NCBI RefSeq assembly: GCF_016103465.1 | Contig: NZ_JAEEAP010000020.1 | Coordinates: 1 to 45,462 of the forward strand | Source: Streptomyces sabulosicollis | GTDB lineage: Bacteria; Actinomycetota; Actinomycetes; Streptomycetales; Streptomycetaceae | DNA: 45,462 nucleotides | Direction of reading: 5' to 3' | Shown: piece by piece, positions 1 to 8,080 of the stretch | Numbering within the stretch: position 1 is the stretch's first letter | How the letters are laid out: every line of letters begins with the position of its first letter | Notes under the pieces: model-generated | Databases searched by the model: none | Told to the model about the DNA's origin: nothing | The model's input: the letters and a program-made list of their open reading frames with translations, nothing else | Position numbers and translations under genes: made by a program

Positions 1-559
1 GTGGTGTGCGGGTCGGGGCGCGCCGGGCCGGGGCAGGCCATCCGCCGGTCCGGTCCATGACGAGCCGCGCCACCTCGGACACCGGAATGCCACTGGTGTC
101 GACGCAGGTGTCGGCGACATCGCTCGCGTCGAGGGCGTCGGCTTCCCGCAGCGCGTCCTCGACCGACTGGACTTCTCCTCCGCGGCCGATGAACCGCCGC
201 CGGAGCTCCTCGCGGTCGGCGCGCAGTCGGCATACGCTCACCGAGGCCCGCGGAATGCTGTCGGTGGGTACCCCATGGGCGGGATCCACCACTCCGGACA
301 CGATGAGGCACCGGGCGCCCGCCGCGAGGAAACCCGCGGCCACCGCGTCGAGGTTGCGCGCCTTCATGCGGTGGCGGCCCGGGTCCGCCGCGGGCTCGGG
401 GTAGCAGATGCCGAGCTGGTCGATGTCGACGAAGCCGACCTCGGTCCTGGCCCGGGTGAACTGGGCATACAGCTCCCAGGCGACGGCCGTCTTGCCGACT
501 CCCGGTGGGCCGCACAGCCACAGAACCGGGAGTGCGTCACCCTGCACCGCGGAGTCCAT
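1..559 (-). CDS. P-loop NTPase/kinase-like protein, 3' end beyond window
   Basis: An open frame runs from an ATG at 559 to the window edge without a stop, giving about 186 visible residues. A Walker A motif, GPPGVGKT, lies near residue 18, preceded by the hydrophobic strand PVLWLC. This is the usual start of small P-loop ATPases and nucleotide or adenylylsulfate kinase-like proteins. Further on, VGFVDIDQLG looks like a Walker B-like strand and RADREELRRRF is the arginine-rich lid-like segment common in such kinases. The segment DTSGIPVSEVARLV near the visible end is also typical of this group. The substrate cannot be read from the sequence. Nothing coupled lies next to it; the DNA upstream holds only gene remnants. 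Confidence 0.75.
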   Translation of the reverse strand, partial: MDSAVQGDALPVLWLCGPPGVGKTAVAWELYAQFTRARTEVGFVDIDQLGICYPEPAADPGRHRMKARNLDAVAAGFLAAGARCLIVSGVVDPAHGVPTDSIPRASVSVCRLRADREELRRRFIGRGGEVQSVEDALREADALDASDVADTCVDTSGIPVSEVARLVMDRTGGWPAPARRAPTRTP

Positions 560-584
560 GGGCCCGATTGTCGTGGCCGCCCTC

Positions 585-900
585 TCACCTGTCGATGGAA
601 TTCCGTCGGTGTACCGCGTCTCCACTGGCCGTGGCGGGGCGGGCCCGGACCGCATGGTCCAGGTGCTCACCGAAGAAGCCCGCGAGCTTCTCGACGGCAG
701 GGTCCACGTACTGCTTCCTGTCGTAGAGGTCGACATGGCTTGCGCCGTCGATCCAGTGGATCTCCTTGGGGCCGATGGCCCGCTGGAACGCTTCGACGCT
801 CATCCAGGAGGTGACCGCAACGGGTGCCGACGATCATGAGCAGAGGACGTTGCCCGATCAGCGGAATCGGGACGAAGGCGTCGAAGGCCGCCATATGCTG
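585..900 (-). pseudogene. alpha/beta hydrolase remnant, frameshifted C-terminal part
   Basis: Two minus-strand frames together spell the C-terminal third of a dienelactone-hydrolase-like alpha/beta hydrolase. From about 894 down to 820 one frame reads MAAFDAFVPIPLIGQRPLLM then IVGT, the strand before the acid residue. From about 821 to 585 another frame continues VAVTSWMSVEAFQRAIGP and then GASHVDLYD, which carries the catalytic histidine. The switch lies near 818-825, and the N-terminal two thirds with the nucleophile elbow are absent. It is therefore a decayed gene. It sits beside a second remnant, which suggests a deletion hot spot. A sequencing error could explain the frameshift but not the missing N-terminal part. 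Confidence 0.7.
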
Positions 901-943
901 GCCGCCGCGGCCGACGCACATGACACCGGCCCCGCCCCCCGCG

Positions 944-1274
944 AGCTCGGGGGCCTTCCTCAAGGCTCGCCGAGCGCAGCTGGCGCCGCGGGAGCTGGGC
1001 CTGCCCGAGACGGACTCCCACCGCAGGGTCGCGGGACTCCGCCGCCAGGAGGTCGCCCTTCCGCGTCTGGTGGGCCGAGCACCGGGTCAACAGCGACAGC
1101 TACGGCACCAAGCACGACCGGCATCGGCTGGTCGGTGATCTGACACTGGACTGCGACATCTGGAGCAGCCCCGACGGCTCGGGGCAGCGCCTCATGGTCC
1201 TCACCGCCGAGCCCGACAGCGCTTCGCACGATGCCCTGCGCGTCCTCACGTCCTGGATGGCCGATCAGCGGTGA
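944..1274 (+). pseudogene. XRE/MmyB-type regulator remnant, internally deleted
   Basis: From 944 to about 1058 the plus strand encodes the start of an MmyB-type helix-turn-helix regulator (GAFLKARRAQLAPRELGLP, then RRVAGLRRQEVAL). From 1075 to the TGA at 1272-1274 a different frame encodes the end of the same family: VWWAEHRVNSDSYGTKH, GDLTLDCDIW, and GQRLMVLTAEPDSAS. Complete members have about 280 residues; here only about 105 remain and the middle, including most of the ligand-binding domain, is gone. Such regulators often sit divergently from a hydrolase or dehydrogenase gene. The hydrolase remnant next door fits that pattern, so both halves of an old pair appear to have decayed together. 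Confidence 0.7.
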
Positions 1275-2581
1275 AGGGCCATCAGCTCCGGCCGCTCGAG
1301 GAAGCGGGCGATGTCGCGCAGGACGAGCGAACCGAGTTCGCCGTCGACGAGGCGGTGGTCGAACGACAGGGCGAGGGTCGTGGTGTCGCGCAGCCGTACG
1401 CGTCCCTTGTGCTCCCATGGCGTGCGCCGCACCTGGCCGAAGCAGAGGATCGCCGCCTCGCCGGGGTTGAGGATCGGTGTTCCGCCGTCGATGCCGAACA
1501 CACCGATGTTGGTGATCGTGAACGTCCCGTTCCTCATCCGCTCGGGTGGCGTCTTGCCGGCGCGGGCCTGCTCGACGAGGTCGGTGAGCGCCAAGGCGAT
1601 CTCACGCGGGGAGAGCCGCTGGGCGGCGGCGATGTTGGGGACGATGAGCCCCCGCGGTGTCGCCGCGGCGATGCCCAGATTGACGTCGGAGTACTGGACG
1701 ATCTCACCGGCCTCGGCGTCCCACTTCGCGTTGATCCCGGGATGCCGGGCGATGGCGGTCAGCGCCGCCGTGACGACGAGGCACAGCGGTGTCAGGCGCA
1801 CCCCGTCGAACGCCTTGTCGGCGCGTGCCCGCTTCAGCAGTTTGAGGGACCGCGTGACGTCGGCGGTGACCCATTCCGTGACGTGCGGAGCGGTGAAGGC
1901 GCTCTGGACCATGGCCTCCGCGGTGTGTTTGCGCACTCCGCGGATCGGGGTGCGCACCACGTCGTCACGGGCGGGGTCGGGGGCGTTCGACGGGATGGCC
2001 CGCCGCTCGGCGTGGCGGTGGACATCCTCGCGGGTGACGCGTCCCGACGCGCCTGTGGCGGTCACCAGGCACAGGTCGACTCCGAGGTCGCGGGCGAGCT
2101 TGCGCACCGGTGGGGTGGCGAGGGATTTCCCGGCGGACGGTGTGACCGCCGGTGTCGCGGGCTTCCTCTTACGCGGGCGGCGCGCCGTGCGGACATGGGC
2201 CGGTCCATAGCCGACCAGGACGGGCTCGCGGGCGGGGGCGGACGGCCGCTCGCCCGGGGCACCGTCCGGGGCGGACGGTTCGGCGGGCTCTTGGAGCGTG
2301 GCGTCGGGTTCCGGCCCCGTCCGCGCGGTGGCCTGGCCCTCGACCTGGAACGTGATGATCGGTGTCCCGACGGCCACCGCCTCGCCGGCGGCACACAGGA
2401 TCTCGCCGACGGTCCCGGCGTAGGGGCTCGGCAGTTCCACCGCTGCCTTCGCCGTCTCGATCTCCACGATGATGTCGTTGACGCCGACCCGGTCACCGGG
2501 TGCCACGCGCCACTCGAGGATCTCGGCTTCGGTGAGGCCCTCGCCGACATCGGGAAGGGGAAAGTGCCTGGTGACGAGCAT
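1265..2581 (-). CDS. bkdC: 2-oxoacid dehydrogenase E2 (dihydrolipoyl acyltransferase)
   Basis: This is the acyltransferase core of a branched-chain 2-oxoacid dehydrogenase complex. It passes the acyl group from E1-bound TPP to CoA through a lipoyl arm. The protein has 438 residues. An N-terminal lipoyl domain occupies about 1-77, with the modified lysine in IEIETAK-like context (VEIETAK, K45). A peripheral-subunit-binding domain lies near 155-190 (PPVRKLARDLGVDL), and the catalytic domain ends with FDHRLVDG (His409, Asp413). I chose the ATG at 2581 because GGAGG lies just upstream; an in-frame start at 2623 would overlap E1 beta. It is the last gene of the operon. No E3 gene is present, so lipoamide dehydrogenase must be supplied from elsewhere. 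Its 3' end overlaps the last bases of the regulator remnant on the other strand. Confidence 0.93.
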   Translation of the reverse strand: MLVTRHFPLPDVGEGLTEAEILEWRVAPGDRVGVNDIIVEIETAKAAVELPSPYAGTVGEILCAAGEAVAVGTPIITFQVEGQATARTGPEPDATLQEPAEPSAPDGAPGERPSAPAREPVLVGYGPAHVRTARRPRKRKPATPAVTPSAGKSLATPPVRKLARDLGVDLCLVTATGASGRVTREDVHRHAERRAIPSNAPDPARDDVVRTPIRGVRKHTAEAMVQSAFTAPHVTEWVTADVTRSLKLLKRARADKAFDGVRLTPLCLVVTAALTAIARHPGINAKWDAEAGEIVQYSDVNLGIAAATPRGLIVPNIAAAQRLSPREIALALTDLVEQARAGKTPPERMRNGTFTITNIGVFGIDGGTPILNPGEAAILCFGQVRRTPWEHKGRVRLRDTTTLALSFDHRLVDGELGSLVLRDIARFLERPELMALHR

Positions 2582-2610
2582 CGCGTCCTCCGGGAGGTGC
2601 GCCGGGCGGC

Positions 2611-3600
2611 TCACGGGGCACACACCCGGTCGACGGCGTCGAGAACCCGGTCGAGATCGGGCAGGTAGTCACCTTCGGCTCGCGCCGGCGGGTAGGGGAC
2701 GTTGTAGCCACCGACCCGTTCCACGGGGGCCTCGAGGTCGTAGAAGCAGTGCTCCATGACCGTCGCGGCGATTTCCGCGCCCAGGCCGACGTTGACGGGG
2801 GCCTCGTGGACGACCACGACACGCCCCGTCTTGGACGCCGAACGGCACAGTTCGGTGGTGTCGAGCGGCGACAGCGAGCGGAGGTCCAGGACTTCCAGCG
2901 AACGGCCTTCGGTGGCGGCGACCTCGGCCACGCCCAGCGCGACCGCGACCGCGGGCCCGTACGCGACCACGGTGGCGTCGGCGCCCTCGCGCAGGACCCG
3001 GGCGTGCCCCAGCGTGTCGCCGTCCACGGGGCGGGCCAGGTCGGCCTCGGCCCGGTCCCAGTAGCGGCGCTTCGGCTCGTAGAAGATGACGGGGTCGTCG
3101 CACGCGATCGCGGCGCGGAGCATGTCGTACGCGTCCTGAGGATGGCCGCAGGCCACGACGCGCAGGCCGGCCGTGTGGCAGAAGTACGCCTCGTTCGACT
3201 CGCTGTGGTGCTCGACCGCGCCGATCCCGCCGCCCACCGGGATCCGGATGGTGACCGGGAGCCGCAGCAGCCCGCGGGAGCGGGCCCGCATCTTCGCCAG
3301 TTGGCTGACGATCTGGTCGAAGGCGGGGTAGACGAAACCGTCGAACTGGATCTCGCACACCGGTCGGTACCCGCGCAGGGCCAAGCCGATCGCCGTCCCG
3401 ACGATTCCCGATTCGGCCAGCGGGGTGTCCACGACACGGTCGCCGAACTCGGCGGCGAGGCCGTCGGTCACCCGGAACACCCCGCCCAGGGCGGCGATGT
3501 CCTCGCCGAGCAGAATCACCCGTTCGTCGTCGCGCATCGCCTGCCGCAGACCCTCGTTCAGCGCGCGTCCGAGCGTGGTCGTGGTGGCCGTGGTGGTCAT
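2611..3600 (-). CDS. bkdB: branched-chain 2-oxoacid dehydrogenase E1 beta subunit
   Basis: This 329-residue protein is the beta subunit of the TPP-dependent E1 decarboxylase and pairs with the product of the preceding gene. The N-terminal ALNEGLRQAMRDDERVILLG and the stretch GGVFRVTDGLAAEFGDRV are characteristic of the transketolase pyrimidine-binding domain. TPLAESGIVGTAIGLALRG and CEIQFDGFVYPAFDQIVSQ are family signatures. The transketolase C-terminal domain follows from about residue 195. Its ATG at 3600 overlaps the stop of E1 alpha in the sequence ATGA, so translation is probably coupled and the subunits made in equal amounts. A pyruvate-type E1 is the main alternative; the E1 alpha loop favours branched-chain substrates. 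Confidence 0.93.
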   Translation of the reverse strand: MTTTATTTTLGRALNEGLRQAMRDDERVILLGEDIAALGGVFRVTDGLAAEFGDRVVDTPLAESGIVGTAIGLALRGYRPVCEIQFDGFVYPAFDQIVSQLAKMRARSRGLLRLPVTIRIPVGGGIGAVEHHSESNEAYFCHTAGLRVVACGHPQDAYDMLRAAIACDDPVIFYEPKRRYWDRAEADLARPVDGDTLGHARVLREGADATVVAYGPAVAVALGVAEVAATEGRSLEVLDLRSLSPLDTTELCRSASKTGRVVVVHEAPVNVGLGAEIAATVMEHCFYDLEAPVERVGGYNVPYPPARAEGDYLPDLDRVLDAVDRVCAP

Positions 3601-4694
3601 AGGAAGGACTCCAGATACGTCTCGAAACCTTCGCGTTCGCGTCGCAGGGCCTCGGTCTCCTCACACAAGGTGTGGCGGAAGGTGTCGCTCAGGGACGGCT
3701 CGGGAAGCGCCCGGCACTCCTCGCGCGTCCGCGCCGCGAGCTCCTCGGCCTCGGACGCGACGGTGGCGAAGTAGTCCTCGTCGGCCCAGCCGCGCGCCGT
3801 GAGCAGGAGGCGCACGCGTTCCACGGGGTCGTGTGCCTCCCACCGGGCGAGCTCGGCGTGGTCGCGATAGCGCTTGGGATCGTCCGACGTGCTGTGTCCG
3901 GACATGCGATAGGTGTGCGCCTCGATGAGCCCGGGTGCTCCGCCCGCCCGGACCCGCTCGGCCATGGCCCGCGTGGCGGCGTGGACGGCCAGTACGTCGT
4001 TGCCGTCCACGGACACCGCGTCGAGTCCGAATCCCCTCGCGCGTTCGCTCAGCGGTCCGGCGTACTGCTTGCTCGCGGGTGTCGAGATCGCCCATCCGTT
4101 GTTCTGGCAGAAGAACACGATGGGTGCCGAGGTCACCGCCGCCCAGTTGAGCGCCTCGCTGGCGTCCCCCTGGCTGGACGCGCCGTCACCGAAGTAGGTG
4201 AGCACGACGCTGTCGGCCGCGTCGTACCGAACGCCCATCGCATAGCCGACCGCGTGCAGTGTCTGCGTGGCCAGCACAAGGCTGTAGATGTGGAAGTGAT
4301 ACCGCTCGGGGTCCCACGAACCGTGGCTCGCACCGCGCCACTGCGACAGCAGTTCCGCCGGTGGGATACCGCGGCACAGGGCCGCCACGTGTTCGCGGTA
4401 GGACGGGAAGACCCGGTCGTCCGCTCGGAGGGCGCGGATCGATCCGGCTTGTGCCGCTTCCTGTCCCAGGGACATCAGCCAGAGTCCGAGCTCCCCCTGA
4501 CGTTGCAGGGCGTACGCCTCCTGGTCGAAGCGGCGCCCGAGCGCCATGTCGCGGTACAGCCCGCGTACCAGTTCACCGGTCACGTCGAGCATGCCCGCGG
4601 CCGCCCGTTCGTTCAGCGTCCCGGCGGGGTCGACCAACCGCAGGACGTCATCGGCGCGGTCCGCCGCGGGTGCCGCACCGGAGTCCGGGCTCAT
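3597..4694 (-). CDS. bkdA: branched-chain 2-oxoacid dehydrogenase E1 alpha subunit
   Basis: This 365-residue subunit binds TPP and decarboxylates 2-oxo acids derived from valine, leucine and isoleucine. The TPP/Mg motif starts with GDG at 169-171 and ends with NN at 198-199. The phosphorylation-loop-like segment YRMSGHSTSDDPKRYR, near 264-279, carries the HSTSDD signature usual in branched-chain rather than pyruvate E1 proteins. The start at 4694 overlaps the stop of the ACT-domain gene in ATGA, and the stop overlaps the E1 beta start in the same way. The four minus-strand genes therefore form one tightly coupled operon. In Streptomyces such complexes also supply branched starter units for fatty acids and polyketides; whether this copy is catabolic or biosynthetic cannot be told from the sequence. 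Confidence 0.93.
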   Translation of the reverse strand: MSPDSGAAPAADRADDVLRLVDPAGTLNERAAAGMLDVTGELVRGLYRDMALGRRFDQEAYALQRQGELGLWLMSLGQEAAQAGSIRALRADDRVFPSYREHVAALCRGIPPAELLSQWRGASHGSWDPERYHFHIYSLVLATQTLHAVGYAMGVRYDAADSVVLTYFGDGASSQGDASEALNWAAVTSAPIVFFCQNNGWAISTPASKQYAGPLSERARGFGLDAVSVDGNDVLAVHAATRAMAERVRAGGAPGLIEAHTYRMSGHSTSDDPKRYRDHAELARWEAHDPVERVRLLLTARGWADEDYFATVASEAEELAARTREECRALPEPSLSDTFRHTLCEETEALRREREGFETYLESFL

Positions 4695-5281
4695 CGCTGC
4701 CCCCAGGTGTGGCCGCGGTCCACGGCGGTGCGCTTGCGGAGCGGACGCGCGATCCGCAGCGGCGCCGCCATCACGAGGTCCCGGATGGTGAAGCCGGAGA
4801 GCGCCTTGACGAGGTCGTCGACACGTGCGGGCTCCGCCGCGGTGAAGACGGTGCAGCGGGTCCGGTCGGCTTCCACGATCTCGGCGGAGAACGCCCGGGC
4901 GATGGCGACGGCTTCGGCGAGCCGGCCTTCGGGGAAGGCGACCGTGACGAATGCCCCGCGCCGGTTGTGCGAGGTGTCGTCGGAGAGGCGGATGACCTTG
5001 ACGACATCGGAGGAGCGGTTCAGGAACTTGACGAGCTGCCGCAGTCGGATGTCGTCCGCCGTGTCCACCTCGATGGTGATCCTGCGCGCCCCGTCGACCG
5101 GCGCGGCGATGTCCATGGTGACCACGTCGAACTGGCGATGGGCCAGGATCGAGGCGACCCGGGCGACGGCCAGCGGGGTGGCGAGCACATCGAGTCGCAG
5201 CACGGCACCGGCCTGGTGTCCGCCTGGCTGGAGAGTTTCGGAGGGGGCAACGTGTGTTGCCGGTTGTGTCGACGCTGACAT
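4691..5281 (-). CDS. IlvH/IlvN-like ACT-domain protein in bkd operon
   Basis: The 196-residue protein follows the plan of the acetolactate synthase small (regulatory) subunit. An N-terminal ACT domain spans about 26-100 (VARVASILAHRQFDVVTMDI, then RRITIEV and LVKFLNRSSDVVKVIRL). A C-terminal domain spans about 108-180 (AFVTVAF, VEADRTRCTVFTA, LSGFTIRDLVM). No catalytic IlvB-type subunit is nearby. When aligned by eye to E. coli IlvH, the valine-contacting Asn11, Gly14 and Asn29 correspond to Ala, Leu and Asp, so the ligand site has diverged. As first gene of the operon, coupled by ATGA to E1 alpha, it may be an allosteric or assembly partner of the dehydrogenase; that role is inference. The ATG at 5281 precedes the conserved part by about 25 residues and has only a weak ribosome site; GTG at 5290 is possible. 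Confidence 0.72.
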   Translation of the reverse strand: MSASTQPATHVAPSETLQPGGHQAGAVLRLDVLATPLAVARVASILAHRQFDVVTMDIAAPVDGARRITIEVDTADDIRLRQLVKFLNRSSDVVKVIRLSDDTSHNRRGAFVTVAFPEGRLAEAVAIARAFSAEIVEADRTRCTVFTAAEPARVDDLVKALSGFTIRDLVMAAPLRIARPLRKRTAVDRGHTWGQR

Positions 5282-5412
5282 GAGGGACACGGTTCCAAGG
5301 GCCCGGTCCGTCCACAACGAAAGTGTGCACAGCGATGCGGAACACGCTCCTCCTGAGCAGTCCACCCAGGTCCGGGGTGAGCGTTGCGGGAAGCACTGCT
5401 TACACTTCCGGC
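5282..5412. promoter_or_regulatory. divergent bkd operon / Lrp control region
   Basis: This 131-bp gap separates the minus-strand bkd operon from the plus-strand Lrp/AsnC gene and must hold both promoters. On the plus strand TACACT at 5401-5406 is a good -10 element ending six bases before the ATG at 5413, so the regulator mRNA is probably leaderless. No clear -35 is visible. AsnC-type regulators usually bind divergent promoters of this kind and control both sides. I see no convincing long palindrome. Confidence 0.5.
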
Positions 5413-5874
5413 ATGTCGGCACCCGTACATCTCGACTCGGTCGATCTGCAGATCCTGGAGTTGCTGCGAGCCGATGGGCGGCGCACCGTTCGCGACATCG
5501 CACGCCTGGTGAATCTCTCCCCGGCGCCGGTCCGCCGGCGCATCGCACGCCTGGAGGAGTCGGGAGTCATCACCGGCTACACAGTCACCACGGATCAGGC
5601 CAAGCTCGGTCAGGGCCTCCAGGCGGTCACCGAGCTGCGCTTCACGGGCGACACCGATATCCACGACATCGTGGAGTTCGCGTCGACCCTGCCGGAGGTG
5701 GACGAGGTGCTCACGCTCACCGGCGATGTGGACGCGCTCGTCAGATTGCGTGTCGACAGCGTTGATGACCTGCAGAAAGTGGTCAATCGTCTGCGTCGCA
5801 AGGGGGTTGGTGTGCTGCAGACGAAGACGCTGATCGTCATCGACTCCTGGCAACGCGGAGCTCCCATGCCCTGA
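5413..5874 (+). CDS. Lrp/AsnC family transcriptional regulator
   Basis: A 153-residue Lrp/AsnC regulator. Residues about 6-55 form the winged helix-turn-helix (LDSVDLQILELLRADGRRTV, IARLVNLSPAPVRRRIARLE). The rest is a RAM/AsnC_trans_reg domain with the usual VDEVLTLTGDVDALVRLRV segment. The start at 5413 gives the normal length and lies six bases after a -10 element. An upstream in-frame GTG would add 30 unrelated residues. Its divergent placement next to branched-chain oxoacid dehydrogenase genes suggests that it senses a branched-chain amino acid or oxoacid and controls the bkd operon. BkdR of Pseudomonas putida is a precedent for an Lrp-type regulator of such genes. The effector here is unproven. 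Confidence 0.9.
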   Translation: MSAPVHLDSVDLQILELLRADGRRTVRDIARLVNLSPAPVRRRIARLEESGVITGYTVTTDQAKLGQGLQAVTELRFTGDTDIHDIVEFASTLPEVDEVLTLTGDVDALVRLRVDSVDDLQKVVNRLRRKGVGVLQTKTLIVIDSWQRGAPMP

Positions 5875-5896
5875 GGTATCCGGGGAGCCGCGACCC

Positions 5897-5952
5897 TGGA
5901 CACTCCTGGCGCGGTGACCTACTTTGCTACTGGTCCGACCAGTAGCTAGGTC
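5897..5952 (+). promoter_or_regulatory. promoter with FadR-like operator ahead of MFS operon
   Basis: TGGACA at 5897-5902 and TACTTT at 5920-5925 are separated by 17 bases and make a good promoter. Directly downstream, 5926-5946 is a perfect dyad: GCTACTGGTC, one C, then GACCAGTAGC. An outer pair GACCTA (5916-5921) and TAGGTC (5947-5952) extends the symmetry. The operator would cover the transcription start, the arrangement expected for a repressor. The core TACTGGTC-N-GACCAGTA resembles the E. coli FadR site and recurs at 14351 and 25437. Confidence 0.8.
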
Positions 5953-5981
5953 GCCAAAAACCACGTCTCAGGGAGGCTCCC

Positions 5982-7304
5982 ATGCCCACGACCGCCAGAC
6001 CTCCGAACGTGGCACACACCGCTGCCGTGCCGTCCGGCCACAGCCCACGCCGTGCGGTCGTCGCCGGTGGCATCGGCAACTTCATCGAGTGGTACGACTA
6101 CGGCGTCTACGCCGCGCTCAGTCCGGTGATCTCGTCCCTGTTCTTCCCGAGCGGGAGCACCGTGGCCTCGACACTGTCGACGTTCGCGGTGTTCGGTGTC
6201 GGCTTCGTGGTCCGGCCGCTGGGCGGGCTGTTTTTCGGGCAGCTCGGCGACCGACACGGCCGGCGTACCGCACTGGCGTGGGCCCTGATCCTGGTGTCGG
6301 CGAGCACCCTCGGCATGGGCCTGCTGCCCACCTACGCGGCCGCCGGGATCGCGGCACCCTCGCTCCTGGTGCTGCTGCGTCTGCTCCAGGGATTCTCGGC
6401 CGGTGGGGAGTTCACCGGCTCGGCCACGGTGATGACCGAGAACGCCCCGGTCGGCCGCCGCGGCCGGGTGTCGAGCTGGCAGCAGTTCAGCGTCATCACC
6501 GGGACACTGGCCGGTGTCCTGGTCGTCACGGCGATCACCAATGTCGGCTCGGCCGGGGCGCTGGAGAACGGCGGCTGGCGCATCCCGTTCCTGCTGTCGC
6601 TTCCGCTGGGCGCGATCGGCTTCTACATCCGGTTCCGGATGGAGGACACGCCCCACTTCCAGGCCCTGCGGGAGGCGGGCGAGGTTGCCGAGCGACCGGC
6701 CACCGAGGCGGTGCGGACTCAAGCGGGCGCGATGTTCACGGCGTTCTTCTACACCGCCCTGCCGAACATCGGTTTCTACACGTTCCTGACCTACACCCCG
6801 ACGTTCCTGCACAACGAGGCCGGTCTCAGCCTCGGTGACGCCTACCTGGCCAATGTCGTCGGGATGGTTGTCTACGCGGTGCTGACGCTCGTCATGGGAC
6901 GGGTGTCGGACAAGGTGGGCAGGCGGCCGATCCTGATCGCCCACGCCGCCGTGTTCCTCGTATCGGCGATCCCGATCTACCTCTTGATGTCCCGCGGCTC
7001 GTTCTGGGCCGCGCTGGTCGCCCAGCTCCCGGCGATGCTCATCATGGCGTGCTACTCGGGTCCCGGGACGGCGGGCCTGACCGAGTTGTTTCCCACCCGG
7101 CTGCGCTACTCCGGCATGGCCCTGCCGTACAACCTCAGTTCGGCGGTCTTCGGCGGGACCGCGCCGTTCATCGCGACGGGTCTGATCGCATGGCTCGGCA
7201 CCCCGCTCGCGCCGGCGTTCTGGGCCATGGCCGCCGCGATCCCGACGCTGATCGTCTACCTGCGGATGCGGGAGACGGCCTTCGACCCGCTGCGGGACCG
7301 ATGA
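5982..7304 (+). CDS. MFS transporter, metabolite:H+ symporter type
   Basis: A 440-residue inner-membrane carrier with twelve predicted hydrophobic segments. The N-terminal GGIGNFIEWYDYGVYAALS is the hallmark of the metabolite:H+ symporter subfamily (proline/betaine, citrate, alpha-ketoglutarate and shikimate carriers). The loop after the second helix reads GQLGDRHGRR, the MFS signature. GFSAGGEFTGSA in helix 5 and FPTRLRYSGMALPYN in the last third are also typical. GGGAGG precedes the ATG. It is the first gene behind the FadR-like operator and overlaps the dehydrogenase gene by ATGA. It therefore likely brings in a small polar substrate, or recaptures a product, of the pathway encoded by the island. 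The substrate cannot be read. Confidence 0.9.
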   Translation: MPTTARPPNVAHTAAVPSGHSPRRAVVAGGIGNFIEWYDYGVYAALSPVISSLFFPSGSTVASTLSTFAVFGVGFVVRPLGGLFFGQLGDRHGRRTALAWALILVSASTLGMGLLPTYAAAGIAAPSLLVLLRLLQGFSAGGEFTGSATVMTENAPVGRRGRVSSWQQFSVITGTLAGVLVVTAITNVGSAGALENGGWRIPFLLSLPLGAIGFYIRFRMEDTPHFQALREAGEVAERPATEAVRTQAGAMFTAFFYTALPNIGFYTFLTYTPTFLHNEAGLSLGDAYLANVVGMVVYAVLTLVMGRVSDKVGRRPILIAHAAVFLVSAIPIYLLMSRGSFWAALVAQLPAMLIMACYSGPGTAGLTELFPTRLRYSGMALPYNLSSAVFGGTAPFIATGLIAWLGTPLAPAFWAMAAAIPTLIVYLRMRETAFDPLRDR

Positions 7305-8080
7305 GCGCCGGGCAGGGAGGGCGGAGAGGGCCCGCCGCGGTGGTGACCGGCTCGTCGTCGGGCATCGGGCGTGCGTGTGCCCTCGAACTCGCCCGCACGG
7401 GCTGGGATGTGGTCGTGCACGGCCGCGACGCGGACGAGGACCTGGCACGGGCGGAGTCGGAGGTGCGGGCCGAGGGCCGCGGCTGCGTCGCGGTGGCGGG
7501 CGACGTCGCCGATCCGGCGACCACCCGGGCGCTCGTCGAGGCCGCGGAGTCGGCCTTCGGACGCGTCGACGGGGTGGTCAGCAACGCCGGCACCGGCATG
7601 ACCCGCTCGTTCCTCGACATCGACGACACGGGCTGGCACGAGCTGTGGGCGGTGCACGTCGAGGCAGCCGCCCGGCTGCTGCGCACCGCCCACCCGCTGC
7701 TGGCCGTCCGCGGGGGCGCGGTGGTGGCGATGTCGAGCCTGGCCGCGGGCCGGGCGCTGGACGGCCGGACGGGGTACGGCGCGGTGAAGGCGGGACTCGA
7801 GGGGCTCGTCCGCCAACTCGCCGCCGAGTGGGCCGCCACCGGGATCCGGGTGAACGCGGTTGCCCCGGGCACCATCCGCACACCGCTGGTCGAGCGCAAT
7901 GTCGCCCGCGGTCTGCTCGACGAGCAGGGCGTCCTCGGGCGTACCCCGCTGCGCCGCCTCGGGACGCCCGGCGAGGTCGCCTCCGTCGTGCGCTTCCTGC
8001 TCTCGGCCGACGCGTCCTACGTCACGGGGCAGACCCTGGCCGTCGACGGCGGCTGGTCGATCTTCGGCGGCTGGTCATGA
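7301..8080 (+). CDS. SDR family oxidoreductase (1 of 3)
   Basis: A classical short-chain dehydrogenase/reductase of 259 residues. The cofactor motif TGSSSGIG is at 16-23, NAG at 95-97, the catalytic serine in AMSSLAAG near 146, and Tyr159 and Lys163 form the YxxxK pair. It ends with the usual SYVTGQTLAVDGGWS segment. Arg42 in HGRD after the second strand suggests NADP or mixed cofactor preference, though this is uncertain. The gene lies between the symporter and an amidase with four-base overlaps on both sides, so it belongs to their operon. It probably oxidises or reduces an alcohol or keto intermediate. The three SDRs of the island differ clearly in sequence and so likely act on different intermediates. 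Confidence 0.9.
   Translation: MSAGQGGRRGPAAVVTGSSSGIGRACALELARTGWDVVVHGRDADEDLARAESEVRAEGRGCVAVAGDVADPATTRALVEAAESAFGRVDGVVSNAGTGMTRSFLDIDDTGWHELWAVHVEAAARLLRTAHPLLAVRGGAVVAMSSLAAGRALDGRTGYGAVKAGLEGLVRQLAAEWAATGIRVNAVAPGTIRTPLVERNVARGLLDEQGVLGRTPLRRLGTPGEVASVVRFLLSADASYVTGQTLAVDGGWSIFGGWS

Noticed and set aside
2582-2623. Upstream ATG at 2623 as E2 start
   Set aside because: It would add 14 residues overlapping E1 beta, while ATG 2581 has GGAGG at a good distance and begins right before the lipoyl domain.
1271-2668. Long plus-strand open frame opposite the E2 gene
   Set aside because: It is antisense to a clear E2 gene, is rich in Arg/Gly/Asp without family motifs, and arises from the third-position GC bias.
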